In this document: positions 50,120 through 58,492 of the stretch, one piece after another
Numbering within the stretch: the first letter of the stretch is position 1
How the letters are laid out: the number at the start of each line of letters is the position of its first letter
Source: Streptococcus australis ATCC 700641
GTDB lineage: Bacteria > Bacillota > Bacilli > Lactobacillales > Streptococcaceae
DNA length: 64,000 nucleotides
NCBI RefSeq assembly: GCF_000186465.1
Contig: NZ_GL636091.1
Location: forward strand, 384,216 to 448,215
Direction: 5' to 3'
Notes under the pieces: model-generated
The model's database searches: none
The model's input: only the letters and a program-made list of their open reading frames with translations
What the model was told of the DNA's origin: nothing
Program-made: the position numbers and the translations under genes

Positions 50120-52273
50120 ATGGGATTTAAGAAAAAACATTATCGCCAACAAGTTGACATGAGAGATTGCGGTGTTGCAGCTTTAGCCATGGTCTTTGGT
50201 TACTATGGATCATACTATTCTTTAGCTAGTCTGAGGGAGAAGGCAAAAACGACTGCAGATGGAACGACCGCCTTAGGTCTGGTCAAGGTGGCTGAGGAGT
50301 TGGGATTTGAGACACGCGCCTTCCGAGCAGACCGCACACTTTTTGACTTGGAAGGAGTGACCTATCCATTGATTGTCCACGTGATCAAGGATGGGCGTCT
50401 CCCTCACTATTACGTAGTCTATAAGAAAGATAAAAAGTATCTTTACATAGCAGATCCAGATCCAAAGGTAAAGATGACCAAATTGACGATCGAAGAGTTT
50501 GAAAAGGAATGGACAGGGATTGTCATTGCCCTGGCCCCGACTCCAGCCTATCAACCGAGTAAAGAAAAGAAAAATGGGCTCCTAGACTTTGTCCCTCTTT
50601 TGTTTAAACAGCGGCAATTGGTTCTGCATATTGTTCTTGCAACGTTATTGGTGACCCTCATCAATATTGTGGGTTCTTACTACTTACAATCGATTATTGA
50701 TACCTATGTGCCTGATCAGATGAAGCAGACGCTGAGTGTGATTTCACTAGGGTTGATCGTGGTTTACATCTTACAGCAAGTCCTGACCTATGCGCAAGAT
50801 TACTTGCTTCTTGTTTTAGGCCAACGCTTGTCTATAGATGTCATTCTATCCTATATTAAGCATGTTTTTCAGTTGCCTATGAGTTTCTTTGCAACTCGAC
50901 GGACAGGAGAAGTGGTGTCGCGGTTTACAGATGCCAACCGGATTATCGATGCTCTGGCTAGTACGTTGCTTTCAATCTTTTTGGATCTGTCTATTGTTTT
51001 GATTTTATCAGTAGTCCTGTTTAGCCAAAATGCTCATCTCTTTTTCTTGACCATTCTCTTACTGCCGATTTATGCGGTCATTATTTTTGCCTTTATGAAG
51101 CCTTTTGAGCGCTTAAATAATGAAACCATGGAAGCCAATAGTGTCTTGTCTTCTTCTATTATCGAAGATATCAATGGGATTGAAACCATCAAGTCTCTGA
51201 CCAGTGAGCGTAGTCGTTATCAAAAGATTGACACAGAATTTGTGGATTATCTGAAGAAGTCCTTTGCCATGAGCAAGGCGGAGAGTCTTCAAAAGGGGCT
51301 CAAGCACTTGGCCCAGTTGATTTTGAATGTCTTGGTCTTGTGGATGGGAGCTCATTTGGTCATGAAGCAAGAATTGAGTTTGGGTCAGCTGATTACCTAC
51401 AATACTCTCCTTGTTTACTTCACAGGGCCTCTAGAGAATTTGATCAACCTCCAAACTAAACTGCAAGCAGCCCGAGTGGCCAATACACGTCTGAATGAAG
51501 TCTATTTGATAGACTCTGAGTTCGCAGAGAAGAAGCCTCTTCAAGAGCGTGAGACTCTCGATGGTGATCTGGTTTTTGAGGGAGTGGACTACAAGTACGG
51601 TTTTGGAGCCAATGTTTTAACAGATATTAACTTAAGGATCAAAAAAGGGAGCAAGGTGAGTTTTGTCGGTATTTCCGGTTCTGGAAAAACCACGCTAGCA
51701 AAGATGATGGTGAATTTCTACCAACCCAATAAAGGGACGATTCGTCTGGGAGGAACGGATATCCAGCAAGTCGATAAAACTTTGCTCCGCCAGCAAATCA
51801 ATTATTTACCCCAGCAGCCCTATGTCTTTAATGGTACGATTTTAGAGAACTTGTTACTGGGAGCGCGGGAAGGAACCAGTCAGGAAGATATTTTGCGCGC
51901 GGTTGAAATCGCAGGAATTCGAGAAGACATTGAGCGCATGCCCCTCAATTACCAAACGGAATTGACTACGGATGGCATGGGAATTTCTGGTGGACAACGG
52001 CAGCGGATTGCCTTGGCGCGTGCCTTATTAACGGATGCTCCGATTCTGATTCTGGATGAAGCGACCAGTAGCCTGGATATCTTGACGGAGAAGAAAATTG
52101 TGGACCGCTTGATGGCCTTAGATAAAACCATTATCTTTATTGCCCACCGGTTAACGATTGCAGAGCGTTCTGAAAAAGTCTTCCTCCTGGACCAAGGTCG
52201 TCTGAAAGAAGAAGGAAGTCATGAAGAACTGCTGAAAAAGAATGGTTATTACAGCCATTTGGTAACTTGTTAA
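50120..52273 (+). CDS. comA: Competence peptide exporter ComA (C39 peptidase/ABC)
   Basis: Cleaves double-glycine leaders such as that of ComC and exports the mature peptide. The 717-aa protein has an N-terminal C39 peptidase domain with catalytic Cys in QVDMRDCGVAALAM (about 17) and His in LPHYYVV (about 96). A six-helix ABC membrane domain follows (about 165-440), then an ATPase domain with GISGSGKTT, ISGGQRQR and LILDEATSSLD. The start at 50120 follows GGAAAGGG. A TTG 15 nt upstream is not needed. It may also process bacteriocin-like peptides. Confidence 0.95.
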   Translation: MGFKKKHYRQQVDMRDCGVAALAMVFGYYGSYYSLASLREKAKTTADGTTALGLVKVAEELGFETRAFRADRTLFDLEGVTYPLIVHVIKDGRLPHYYVVYKKDKKYLYIADPDPKVKMTKLTIEEFEKEWTGIVIALAPTPAYQPSKEKKNGLLDFVPLLFKQRQLVLHIVLATLLVTLINIVGSYYLQSIIDTYVPDQMKQTLSVISLGLIVVYILQQVLTYAQDYLLLVLGQRLSIDVILSYIKHVFQLPMSFFATRRTGEVVSRFTDANRIIDALASTLLSIFLDLSIVLILSVVLFSQNAHLFFLTILLLPIYAVIIFAFMKPFERLNNETMEANSVLSSSIIEDINGIETIKSLTSERSRYQKIDTEFVDYLKKSFAMSKAESLQKGLKHLAQLILNVLVLWMGAHLVMKQELSLGQLITYNTLLVYFTGPLENLINLQTKLQAARVANTRLNEVYLIDSEFAEKKPLQERETLDGDLVFEGVDYKYGFGANVLTDINLRIKKGSKVSFVGISGSGKTTLAKMMVNFYQPNKGTIRLGGTDIQQVDKTLLRQQINYLPQQPYVFNGTILENLLLGAREGTSQEDILRAVEIAGIREDIERMPLNYQTELTTDGMGISGGQRQRIALARALLTDAPILILDEATSSLDILTEKKIVDRLMALDKTIIFIAHRLTIAERSEKVFLLDQGRLKEEGSHEELLKKNGYYSHLVTC

Positions 52274-52300
52274 GAGAGGACTAGGAGAAAAAAAGAGAGT

Positions 52301-53662
52301 ATGATGAACGAAAAATATTTTGAAAGTGCAGAATTCTATCAGAAACGTTTCCATAATTTTGCTAGTTTGTGGGTAGTCCCTTGTTTTCTTTTACTACTGT
52401 TTATTGTGGGATTCTCTGTCTTTGCCAAGAAGGAAGTGACCTTGTCTAGTCGTGGGACGATTGAAGCTACGCGCGTGGTGGACCAAATCCAGTCAACGAG
52501 TAATTCTCCCATTCAAGTCAACCATTTGAAGGAAAATAAAGAGATTAAAAAGGGAGAAATCTTGGTAGAATACCAAGAGGATCAGGAAAAACAACAAGGA
52601 ATGAGCTTGACGCAACAGCTAGACCTCTTAAAGAAACAGGAGGAACAATTAAAACTGTTGAAAACGAGCATTGAGACCGGGGAGAGTCAGTTTACAGGAA
52701 ATGAACATTTTGGGTATGATCAGCTGTTTAAGGATTACCAGCAACAGATAGCGATTCTCCAAGCGCAAGCCCATCAACAAAATGCGACTATTGCTTCTCA
52801 AAATGCTAGTGCAAGTTCCAGTCAAGCAGAAATTGGCCAAGCTATCCAAGACCAGGAGAAGCGATTAACTGATTACCGTAGTCTAAAATCAGCTCTCCTA
52901 GAGGGAAGAAGTCTGGATGTGACTCATCCACTTTACTCCCTCTACCAGAGTTACGCTCAGCAACCACATGGAGAAGAAAACGCTCAAGCACAAGCTTCTT
53001 TTATCAGTCAACTGGATAGTCAAATCCAGCAGCTAGAAGCGAGTATTTCTAATTATCGAATTCAATATGCGGGATCCGGAAGTCAACAAGCTTTTTCGAC
53101 CAGTTTAGATAGTCAAATAGCCTCGCTGAAAGCTCAACAGCTAAGTAAGGTTGGACAAGATCTGTTGCTTCTTTCTCAGCAAATCGCAGATTTAGACAGT
53201 AAGTTAAAAACACAAGAAACTCTTCTTCAGAAGACTCAGATTCTAGCCAAGGATGAAGGGGTAATTCATTTGAATGATGAAACAAAAGGAGCGAGTATTG
53301 TAACGGAAGGCACTCCTTTGGCACAAGTTTATCCACTCATTCAGAAAGAAAAAGAAGTCAAGATTGTTACCTATATTCCTTCAAAAGATATAGCTACGAT
53401 TCATGTGGGAGATCGGATTCGCTTTAGCACACAGGGAAGTAAACAAAAACCAATTACGCTAGAGGCCCGTATTAGCTCCATTGCTTCGAGTGCCACTCGG
53501 ACTGAACAGGGGAATTTTTTCAAAATCGAGGGAGTTCTTCGTCTCAAGGATCAGGAAGCCAAACTTCTACGGTACGGATTGGAAGGGAAGTGTGTTCTGA
53601 TCACAGGAGAAAAATCTTACTTCAGTTTCTTTGTGGATCAATTTTTAGGAGCAGGGAACTAA
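52301..53662 (+). CDS. comB: Competence transport accessory protein ComB
   Basis: HlyD-type membrane fusion protein that works with ComA. The 453 residues comprise one N-terminal membrane helix (about 23-43), a lipoyl-like half-motif (NHLKENKEIKKGEILVEYQ), a long central coiled coil (about 95-310), the second lipoyl half, and a beta domain with IVTYIPSKDIATIHVGDRI. It lies 27 nt after comA. Two adjacent ATGs are possible starts (52301 or 52304). The ESAEFYQKRFHNF start resembles pneumococcal ComB. Confidence 0.93.
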   Translation: MMNEKYFESAEFYQKRFHNFASLWVVPCFLLLLFIVGFSVFAKKEVTLSSRGTIEATRVVDQIQSTSNSPIQVNHLKENKEIKKGEILVEYQEDQEKQQGMSLTQQLDLLKKQEEQLKLLKTSIETGESQFTGNEHFGYDQLFKDYQQQIAILQAQAHQQNATIASQNASASSSQAEIGQAIQDQEKRLTDYRSLKSALLEGRSLDVTHPLYSLYQSYAQQPHGEENAQAQASFISQLDSQIQQLEASISNYRIQYAGSGSQQAFSTSLDSQIASLKAQQLSKVGQDLLLLSQQIADLDSKLKTQETLLQKTQILAKDEGVIHLNDETKGASIVTEGTPLAQVYPLIQKEKEVKIVTYIPSKDIATIHVGDRIRFSTQGSKQKPITLEARISSIASSATRTEQGNFFKIEGVLRLKDQEAKLLRYGLEGKCVLITGEKSYFSFFVDQFLGAGN

Positions 53663-53675
53663 AGAAACATAACAT

Positions 53676-53698
53676 AAAAAGAGACCGAGGTCTCTTTT
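53676..53698 (+). terminator. Terminator of comB, left flank of element B copy 2
   Basis: Near-palindromic hairpin AAAAAGAGACC/GGTCTCTTTT, 13 nt after comB. The same 23 bases recur exactly at 53951-53973. Confidence 0.8.
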
Positions 53699-53950
53699 CA
53701 GATTTAAGATAAAGTCTTCTGAAAAACTTCCCTTAGGTGAGTACGGACGTCAGCGAACTTCTACGAAGTTCCATGACTTAGTTTTGAGCCTAAGGTCTCA
53801 AAACTCCCGAGTGTTAGAGACACTAGTGTCTCTAACACTTTTCTCACGTCGGGAAGTTTTTAATCTTTTTATTAAATGGCTAAAAAAATAAAAGTCATTT
53901 TTGAAAATCATCTAGCCGTTTTATGTAAAACAATAGTTTGTCTACATTCA
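53699..53950 (+). repeat. Structured intergenic repeat element B, copy 2
   Basis: 252 bp, related to 21583-21842 in the same orientation. The outer stem AAAACTTCCC (53723-53732) pairs with GGGAAGTTTT (53851-53860), enclosing GAACTTC/GAAGTTC with loop TAC, AGTTTTGAG/CTCAAAACT, and a 30-bp perfect palindrome (53810-53839). Relative to copy 1, two outer-stem pairs and one palindrome pair have changed on both sides. The A+T-rich right part ends with the shared GTTTGTCTACATTC. No gene is visible in this interval. Confidence 0.85.
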
Positions 53951-53973
53951 AAAAAGAGACCGAGGTCTCTTTT
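53951..53973 (-). terminator. Terminator of the tetR-like gene, right flank of element B copy 2
   Basis: Exact second copy of the comB terminator hairpin (23 bp), abutting the stop codon of the minus-strand regulator gene. Confidence 0.78.
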
Positions 53974-54510
53974 TTATTCTAGCATTTTTAATAGGAAGTC
54001 CGCCATTTGTTGGGGGCTTTCTTTTTGACCACGCGCCACCCACATTTGACAGACTCCAAAGAAGGCATTGGTGAGGTAGACAGAACTGTAGTCTCTTTCG
54101 ATTTCGGTCAAAGATCGATGGCCATAACGCTCTTGCAAGCTATCCACTAGTAGAACTTGTAGCTTGTGCCGCAAGAAGGATTGAATTTCTTTTGTCCCAT
54201 TCTCGGTTAGAAGGACAGCAAAGAGGGGCTCCTTGGTGAGAAATTCGAAAACTTCGGTAACAGCTTGGTGTTTATCATCTTGTTGTTTGTCGAAGATGTA
54301 TTCAACTTTGTGGAAAAATTCCTGTTGGTAGCGCTCAATCATATCGTACTTATCGCGGTAGTGGGTATAGAAGCTACTCCGGCTGATACCGGCTTCTTTT
54401 GCCAACTGAACGGTTGAAATCTCATCAAAGGACTCTCTATGAAGGAGGTCAACCATGGCTTCCTGTATGATCCGTTTTGTTTTTATTCGCTTATTGCTTT
54501 CGGTAACCAT
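53974..54510 (-). CDS. TetR/AcrR family transcriptional regulator
   Basis: A 178-aa repressor-type protein. The N-terminal helix-turn-helix domain (about 10-57) with STVQLAKEAGISRSSFYTHY is typical of TetR proteins, and the C-terminal ligand domain resembles the DhaS/TetR_C_8 group. It diverges from the YhgE/Pip gene, and two identical-type 17-bp palindromes lie in the 135-bp gap. One of them overlaps its own TATAAT (54537-54542, minus). It probably represses both genes; the ligand is unknown. Confidence 0.88.
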   Translation of the reverse strand: MVTESNKRIKTKRIIQEAMVDLLHRESFDEISTVQLAKEAGISRSSFYTHYRDKYDMIERYQQEFFHKVEYIFDKQQDDKHQAVTEVFEFLTKEPLFAVLLTENGTKEIQSFLRHKLQVLLVDSLQERYGHRSLTEIERDYSSVYLTNAFFGVCQMWVARGQKESPQQMADFLLKMLE

Positions 54511-54537
54511 TTTAGTCTCCCTTTTTTATGAACAAAA

Positions 54538-54554
54538 TTATACACAGTGTCTAA
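54538..54554. promoter_or_regulatory. Candidate TetR operator 1
   Basis: TTATACACAGTGTCTAA, an imperfect 17-bp palindrome of the form TTAKACACWGTGTMTAA. It overlaps the presumed -10 of the regulator gene. Confidence 0.65.
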
Positions 54555-54570
54555 AAATAAGTTTTTTAAC

Positions 54571-54598
54571 TTGCGGTTTTTAAAAAGAACTGTATAAT
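54571..54598 (+). promoter_or_regulatory. Promoter of the YhgE/Pip gene
   Basis: TTGCGG (54571-54576), 16-bp spacer, TATAAT (54593-54598). The second operator palindrome starts 16 nt downstream, over the likely start of transcription. Confidence 0.6.
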
Positions 54599-54614
54599 CA
54601 ATTATATCAAAAAA

Positions 54615-54631
54615 TTAGACAATGTGTATAA
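54615..54631. promoter_or_regulatory. Candidate TetR operator 2
   Basis: TTAGACAATGTGTATAA. Its reverse complement matches operator 1 at 16 of 17 positions. It lies between the -10 and the ribosome-binding site of the YhgE gene, a position suited to repression. Confidence 0.65.
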
Positions 54632-54645
54632 AAAGGAGACAAAAA

Positions 54646-57441
54646 ATGTTTAAGGAATGGAAAGCGATTTTTAGGAAACCAACCTTCATCGTTGTGATGA
54701 TAGGGGTTTCCTTGATACCAGCTCTCTACAATGTGATCTTTCTATCCTCTATGTGGGATCCTTATGGCAAGGTTTCGGACCTGCCAGTAGCAGTTGTCAA
54801 TCAAGACCAACCAGCTCGTTATCAGGAAGAAGAATTGACAATCGGAAAAGACATGGTGTCCAATTTTGAGAAAAGTGATGCCCTGGATTTTCATATTGTC
54901 GATGAAAGAGCAGCTAAAGAGGGGCTGGAAAAGGGTGAGTACTATATGGTGGTGACCTTGCCCAAAGATCTATCTGCTAAAGCTGCTTCTATCTTAACCA
55001 ATCATCCGGAACAGATGACCATTGCCTACCAAACATCCAGCGGCCATAGCTTTATTGCTGGTAAGATGAGTGATTCCGCCATGATAAAAATCCAGCAAAC
55101 CGTTGCTAGTAATGTCACCCAAACCTATACCAGCGCTCTTTTCGAAAAGATGGGAAGCTTGAAGACAGGTATGGGAACAGCAGCGGAAGGAAGCCAGAAA
55201 TTAGCGACCGGTGCTGGTCAGCTAAAAGAGGGTGGACAGACTCTGACAGACCATTTGACCACCTTGTCCAATTCGAGTCTGTCTTTTTCAAATGGGGCAC
55301 AGACTCTTAGCACTGGACTCTTGGCCTACACCAATGGAGTTGGCCAATTAGGAACTGGTCTTCATCAAATGCAGGAGAAAGTTCCCACCCTCGTATCGGG
55401 AGTTGGGCAACTTCATAATGGTTTTACTACCTTTAGTAGTGGACTGACGACCTATACATCTGGTGTTGGACAGCTAGGAGATGGTTTGAACCAAATGGCT
55501 AGTCAAACGCCTCAGTTAGCATCTGGAATTGGCCAATTGCATACAGGGATGACGACTCTCTCAACGGGACTGGATACCTATACAAAAGGAGTCAGTCAGT
55601 TGAATCTTGGTGCTAGTAATTTGACGACTGGTCTAACCAACTATAGCTCAGGTCTTGCTACTCTTAGTGGTGGAGCTAGTCAATTAAGTGGTCAATCGGA
55701 AGCCTTAAGAAATGGAGTGTCTCAGTTAGAGACAGGCATTCAAACCTTATCCACACAACTCACTCCGCAACCAAATCAACAAGAGCAGCTTGCCCAATTA
55801 ACAGCAGGCCTTACCCAATTAAATGAAGCCATTCAGAACACGAGTGGAGATACTAGTCAACTCAGCACAGCTTTGGCAACCATCGCCACCTCTGCTCAAG
55901 GGATTTCAGCAGCAGCACAGGCTGACCGCAATTCAGTACTAGCCAATCTTCAAGCTACTGCTGCCTATCAATCAATGACAGCTGAGCAACAGGCAGAAAT
56001 AACGGCTGCTGTCTCTGCTACTTCAAGTACCACGGAGACTGCTGCTCAAGCGATTTTAACCACTGTTCAAGGCTTGCAAGAAAACTTAACGACCGAGAGT
56101 CCCTTGGCCACAGTAAAAGAAAGTGCCAACCAGATCTTGCCAACAGCTTCGTCTACCTTGAATACTCTTTCAACTAGTTTGAGCTCCCTACAGACAGCAG
56201 TGACAGAGCAACTTCTACCAGCAAGCCAAACCCTTAACCAGGGAGTTCAACTCTATACGACAGGGGTAGATCAATTAGCTGGCGGAGCTAGTCAGCTTAC
56301 GGATAATAGCAGTAGCTTGATAGCAGGAGCTACTCAATTGAGTGCAGGGACAAGTCAACTGGAGCAGAAATCTGATGACTTGATAATGGGAAGTAGTCAA
56401 CTAGCGACAGGATTGGGAGACTTAAATGGGAAAATGCCAGCTCTGACTGCTGGAATGAATCAGTTAGCTTCAGGAGCCAACCAATTGACTAGTAAGTCTA
56501 GTGAATTAACAACAGGTGCTGGACTGCTAGCTAGTGGGATCGGTCAATTAAATACTCAAACACCAGTCTTGGCTAGCGGTGTTGATCAACTTGTATCAGG
56601 AGTCGATCAGTTATCGGATAAATCAGGTCAGTTACTATCAGGTTCTCATCAATTGGCGGATGGTGCAACTAAAATAGCCGATGGCTCAGGTCGATTAGCG
56701 ACAGGAGGCCAGGTTCTTGTCGGAGGCTTGGGTGATCTCCAAACAGGTAGTCAGAATCTTAGTCAAGGCTTGAGTTCAGCCAAAGATCAACTAAATAGCG
56801 CTAGCACTGAAAAAGAAAATGCAAGCGTATTGTCAGATCCAATCACCCTTTCAAAGACAGACCATGACAATGCTCCAGTGAATGGAGTGGGGATGGCACC
56901 TTATATGATCTCTGTTGCCCTTTTCGTCGCGGCTCTCTCTACCAATATGATTTTTGCCAAATTGCCATCTGGGCGTCATCCAGAAAGTCGTTGGGCTTGG
57001 CTTAAATCGAGATTGGAAGTGAACGGGATGATTGCTGTCTTGGCTGGTGTCCTGGTCTACGGAGCTGTCCACCTGCTCGGAATGGCGGCAAACCATGAAA
57101 GCTTGACTCTTTTCCTCTGTGTGTTAGGAAGTGTGACCTTCATGTCCATGGTGACTGCCTTAACAACATGGAACAACAAGGTCGGAGCATTTATCTCTTT
57201 GATTCTCTTGCTCCTTCAACTGGCTTCTAGTGCAGGGACTTATCCGCTTGCCCTCACCAATCGTTTCTTCCAAATCATTCATCCACTGTTGCCAATGAGT
57301 TATACCGTATCGGGATTACGGGAAACCATTTCCTTATCTGGTCAGATAGGTGGGCAAGTCACCTTCCTTACCCTGGTTTTGGGCTTGTGTATTGGTCTAG
57401 GAATGATAGCCTATCAACCTCAAAAGATGGAAGAAGACTAG
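54646..57441 (+). CDS. YhgE/Pip-family membrane protein with internal repeats
   Basis: A 931-aa membrane protein. An N-terminal helix (about 12-32) precedes a YhgE/Pip N-terminal extracytoplasmic domain. Residues about 170-745 contain many degenerate repeats of the type QLxxGxxxLxxG (for example ASGVDQLVSGVDQLSDKSGQ). The C-terminal part has about five membrane helices (from about 750). Relatives include phage-infection protein Pip and ESX-type export-associated YhgE. ABC-2-permease-like topology suggests export, which is an inference. AAGGAG precedes the start at 54646. Controlled by the divergent TetR gene. Confidence 0.87.
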   Translation: MFKEWKAIFRKPTFIVVMIGVSLIPALYNVIFLSSMWDPYGKVSDLPVAVVNQDQPARYQEEELTIGKDMVSNFEKSDALDFHIVDERAAKEGLEKGEYYMVVTLPKDLSAKAASILTNHPEQMTIAYQTSSGHSFIAGKMSDSAMIKIQQTVASNVTQTYTSALFEKMGSLKTGMGTAAEGSQKLATGAGQLKEGGQTLTDHLTTLSNSSLSFSNGAQTLSTGLLAYTNGVGQLGTGLHQMQEKVPTLVSGVGQLHNGFTTFSSGLTTYTSGVGQLGDGLNQMASQTPQLASGIGQLHTGMTTLSTGLDTYTKGVSQLNLGASNLTTGLTNYSSGLATLSGGASQLSGQSEALRNGVSQLETGIQTLSTQLTPQPNQQEQLAQLTAGLTQLNEAIQNTSGDTSQLSTALATIATSAQGISAAAQADRNSVLANLQATAAYQSMTAEQQAEITAAVSATSSTTETAAQAILTTVQGLQENLTTESPLATVKESANQILPTASSTLNTLSTSLSSLQTAVTEQLLPASQTLNQGVQLYTTGVDQLAGGASQLTDNSSSLIAGATQLSAGTSQLEQKSDDLIMGSSQLATGLGDLNGKMPALTAGMNQLASGANQLTSKSSELTTGAGLLASGIGQLNTQTPVLASGVDQLVSGVDQLSDKSGQLLSGSHQLADGATKIADGSGRLATGGQVLVGGLGDLQTGSQNLSQGLSSAKDQLNSASTEKENASVLSDPITLSKTDHDNAPVNGVGMAPYMISVALFVAALSTNMIFAKLPSGRHPESRWAWLKSRLEVNGMIAVLAGVLVYGAVHLLGMAANHESLTLFLCVLGSVTFMSMVTALTTWNNKVGAFISLILLLLQLASSAGTYPLALTNRFFQIIHPLLPMSYTVSGLRETISLSGQIGGQVTFLTLVLGLCIGLGMIAYQPQKMEED

Positions 57442-57456
57442 ACTTCCTCTATCCAT

Positions 57457-57472
57457 AGTTTCATGTGAAACA
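57457..57472. promoter_or_regulatory. Degenerate parS-like palindrome
   Basis: AGTTTCATGTGAAACA matches the parS consensus TGTTTCACGTGAAACA at 14 of 16 positions, but one mismatch breaks the central CACGTG. Intergenic, about 42 kb from oriC. ParB binding is uncertain. Confidence 0.4.
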
Positions 57473-57505
57473 AATCCCCCTTCTCTGAAGAGAAAGGGGA
57501 TTTTT
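57472..57505. terminator. Bidirectional terminator between YhgE/Pip gene and lipoprotein gene
   Basis: AAATCCCC...GGGGATTT stem extended by TTCTCT/AGAGAA, followed by T5 on the plus strand and A-rich (T-rich on minus) sequence on the other side. Serves both convergent genes. Confidence 0.85.
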
Positions 57506-57506
57506 C

Positions 57507-58175
57507 TTAGTTAAAATAAAGCACTTCTGGATCTGGAGTAATATAGACAAGGTTGTCATCCTTAAAGACAAGTTGAACTTGTCCTTCTTTGTATGTAAAG
57601 ACTGTAAAAGTTTGCTCTAATTGAGTCGTTTGAGCTAGATCGATTACACCAGCCCAAAAAGCATGGAGTTGTTCTTCTGTTAAGTGTCCCTCTTGATAGA
57701 GTTTGACCAGATTTTCCCGTTCCTTTTCTGAGAAGGTCTCGAGCATATAATTTGAATCAACATGGGTTTTTTCAGGTTTTCCAAGAATTTTTTTGACTAT
57801 TTTTGTTGTATAGCCTTCGAAATCAGGTGTATGCACTTTTAATCCACCGTCATATTTTTTATAGTAAACGACAGAATCGCCAGTTGCATAGATCTTGTCT
57901 TTTGGAGCTTCGCTAGCATTGGCAGGGAGCTCCTCCATTTTTTTGCTAGAGCTGGTTTCCGTCTGAGACTCTTTCTTCTCTTTTTTGGAAGAGCTAGCTT
58001 TAGATGATTTTTTTGACGATGAGGCTTCTTTTTCACTTTTCTCTTGTTTTTTAGAAGAGGCACGAGAGCTCGTTTCATCCGGTTTGAAATGTGATTCAAA
58101 ATCAGACATACAGGCTGTCAAGAAGAAAAGACTCAAAAAGAGCGTTGCAAGGAGAGTAATTTTTTTAGACATCAT
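57507..58175 (-). CDS. Lipoprotein with Ser/Lys-rich linker, function unknown
   Basis: A 222-aa lipoprotein with a signal peptide ending in LTAC (Cys22), a long low-complexity Ser/Lys/Glu linker (about 35-85) that would span the wall, and a C-terminal folded domain (about 92-222) with YATGDSVVYYKKYDG...and a YITPDPEVLYFN end. The domain resembles DUF4947-type streptococcal lipoproteins, which I recall only loosely. Two adjacent ATGs could start it. Faces the YhgE gene across a shared terminator. Confidence 0.75.
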   Translation of the reverse strand: MMSKKITLLATLFLSLFFLTACMSDFESHFKPDETSSRASSKKQEKSEKEASSSKKSSKASSSKKEKKESQTETSSSKKMEELPANASEAPKDKIYATGDSVVYYKKYDGGLKVHTPDFEGYTTKIVKKILGKPEKTHVDSNYMLETFSEKERENLVKLYQEGHLTEEQLHAFWAGVIDLAQTTQLEQTFTVFTYKEGQVQLVFKDDNLVYITPDPEVLYFN

Positions 58176-58286
58176 GTAAATCCCTTTCTAATTATAGAGC
58201 GCTATTTCTTCTATTGTACACTATAAAAACTTGGAAAGCACGAAAAAACAGGAGAGTTCAACTCTATCTCATTTGAAGCGTGGAGT

Positions 58287-58454
58287 CTGGGACAAAAGTC
58301 CTAGCCTCTCAATTGTTTTTGGATTGTCGAGCAAGACGCAGTGGTTGAGCGGGCTCTACTAGGCTGATTTCATCAGCTTTTACAGCCCTACTCAACTGTG
58401 CGGAGGTGGGACGACGAAATCGAATTCTAACGAATTACCGATTTCTGTCCCACT
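58287..58454 (+). repeat. 168-bp structured intergenic repeat, copy 2
   Basis: Differs from 12713-12880 at three positions, same orientation and same length. It fills most of the 317-bp gap between the two minus-strand lipoprotein genes, directly beyond the 3' end of the downstream-coordinate gene. The three hairpins are retained. The remainder of the gap shows only a weak promoter region. Confidence 0.85.
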
Positions 58455-58492
58455 TTCTTGTGTGCTTCAGTTAGTGGCCTTGGAAGAGGGAT

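Noticed and set aside
55150..56820. Repetitive DNA that could be mistaken for a CRISPR or satellite array
   Set aside because: The periodicity follows codons of one long gene, with degenerate QL-x2-G protein repeats and no unique spacers.
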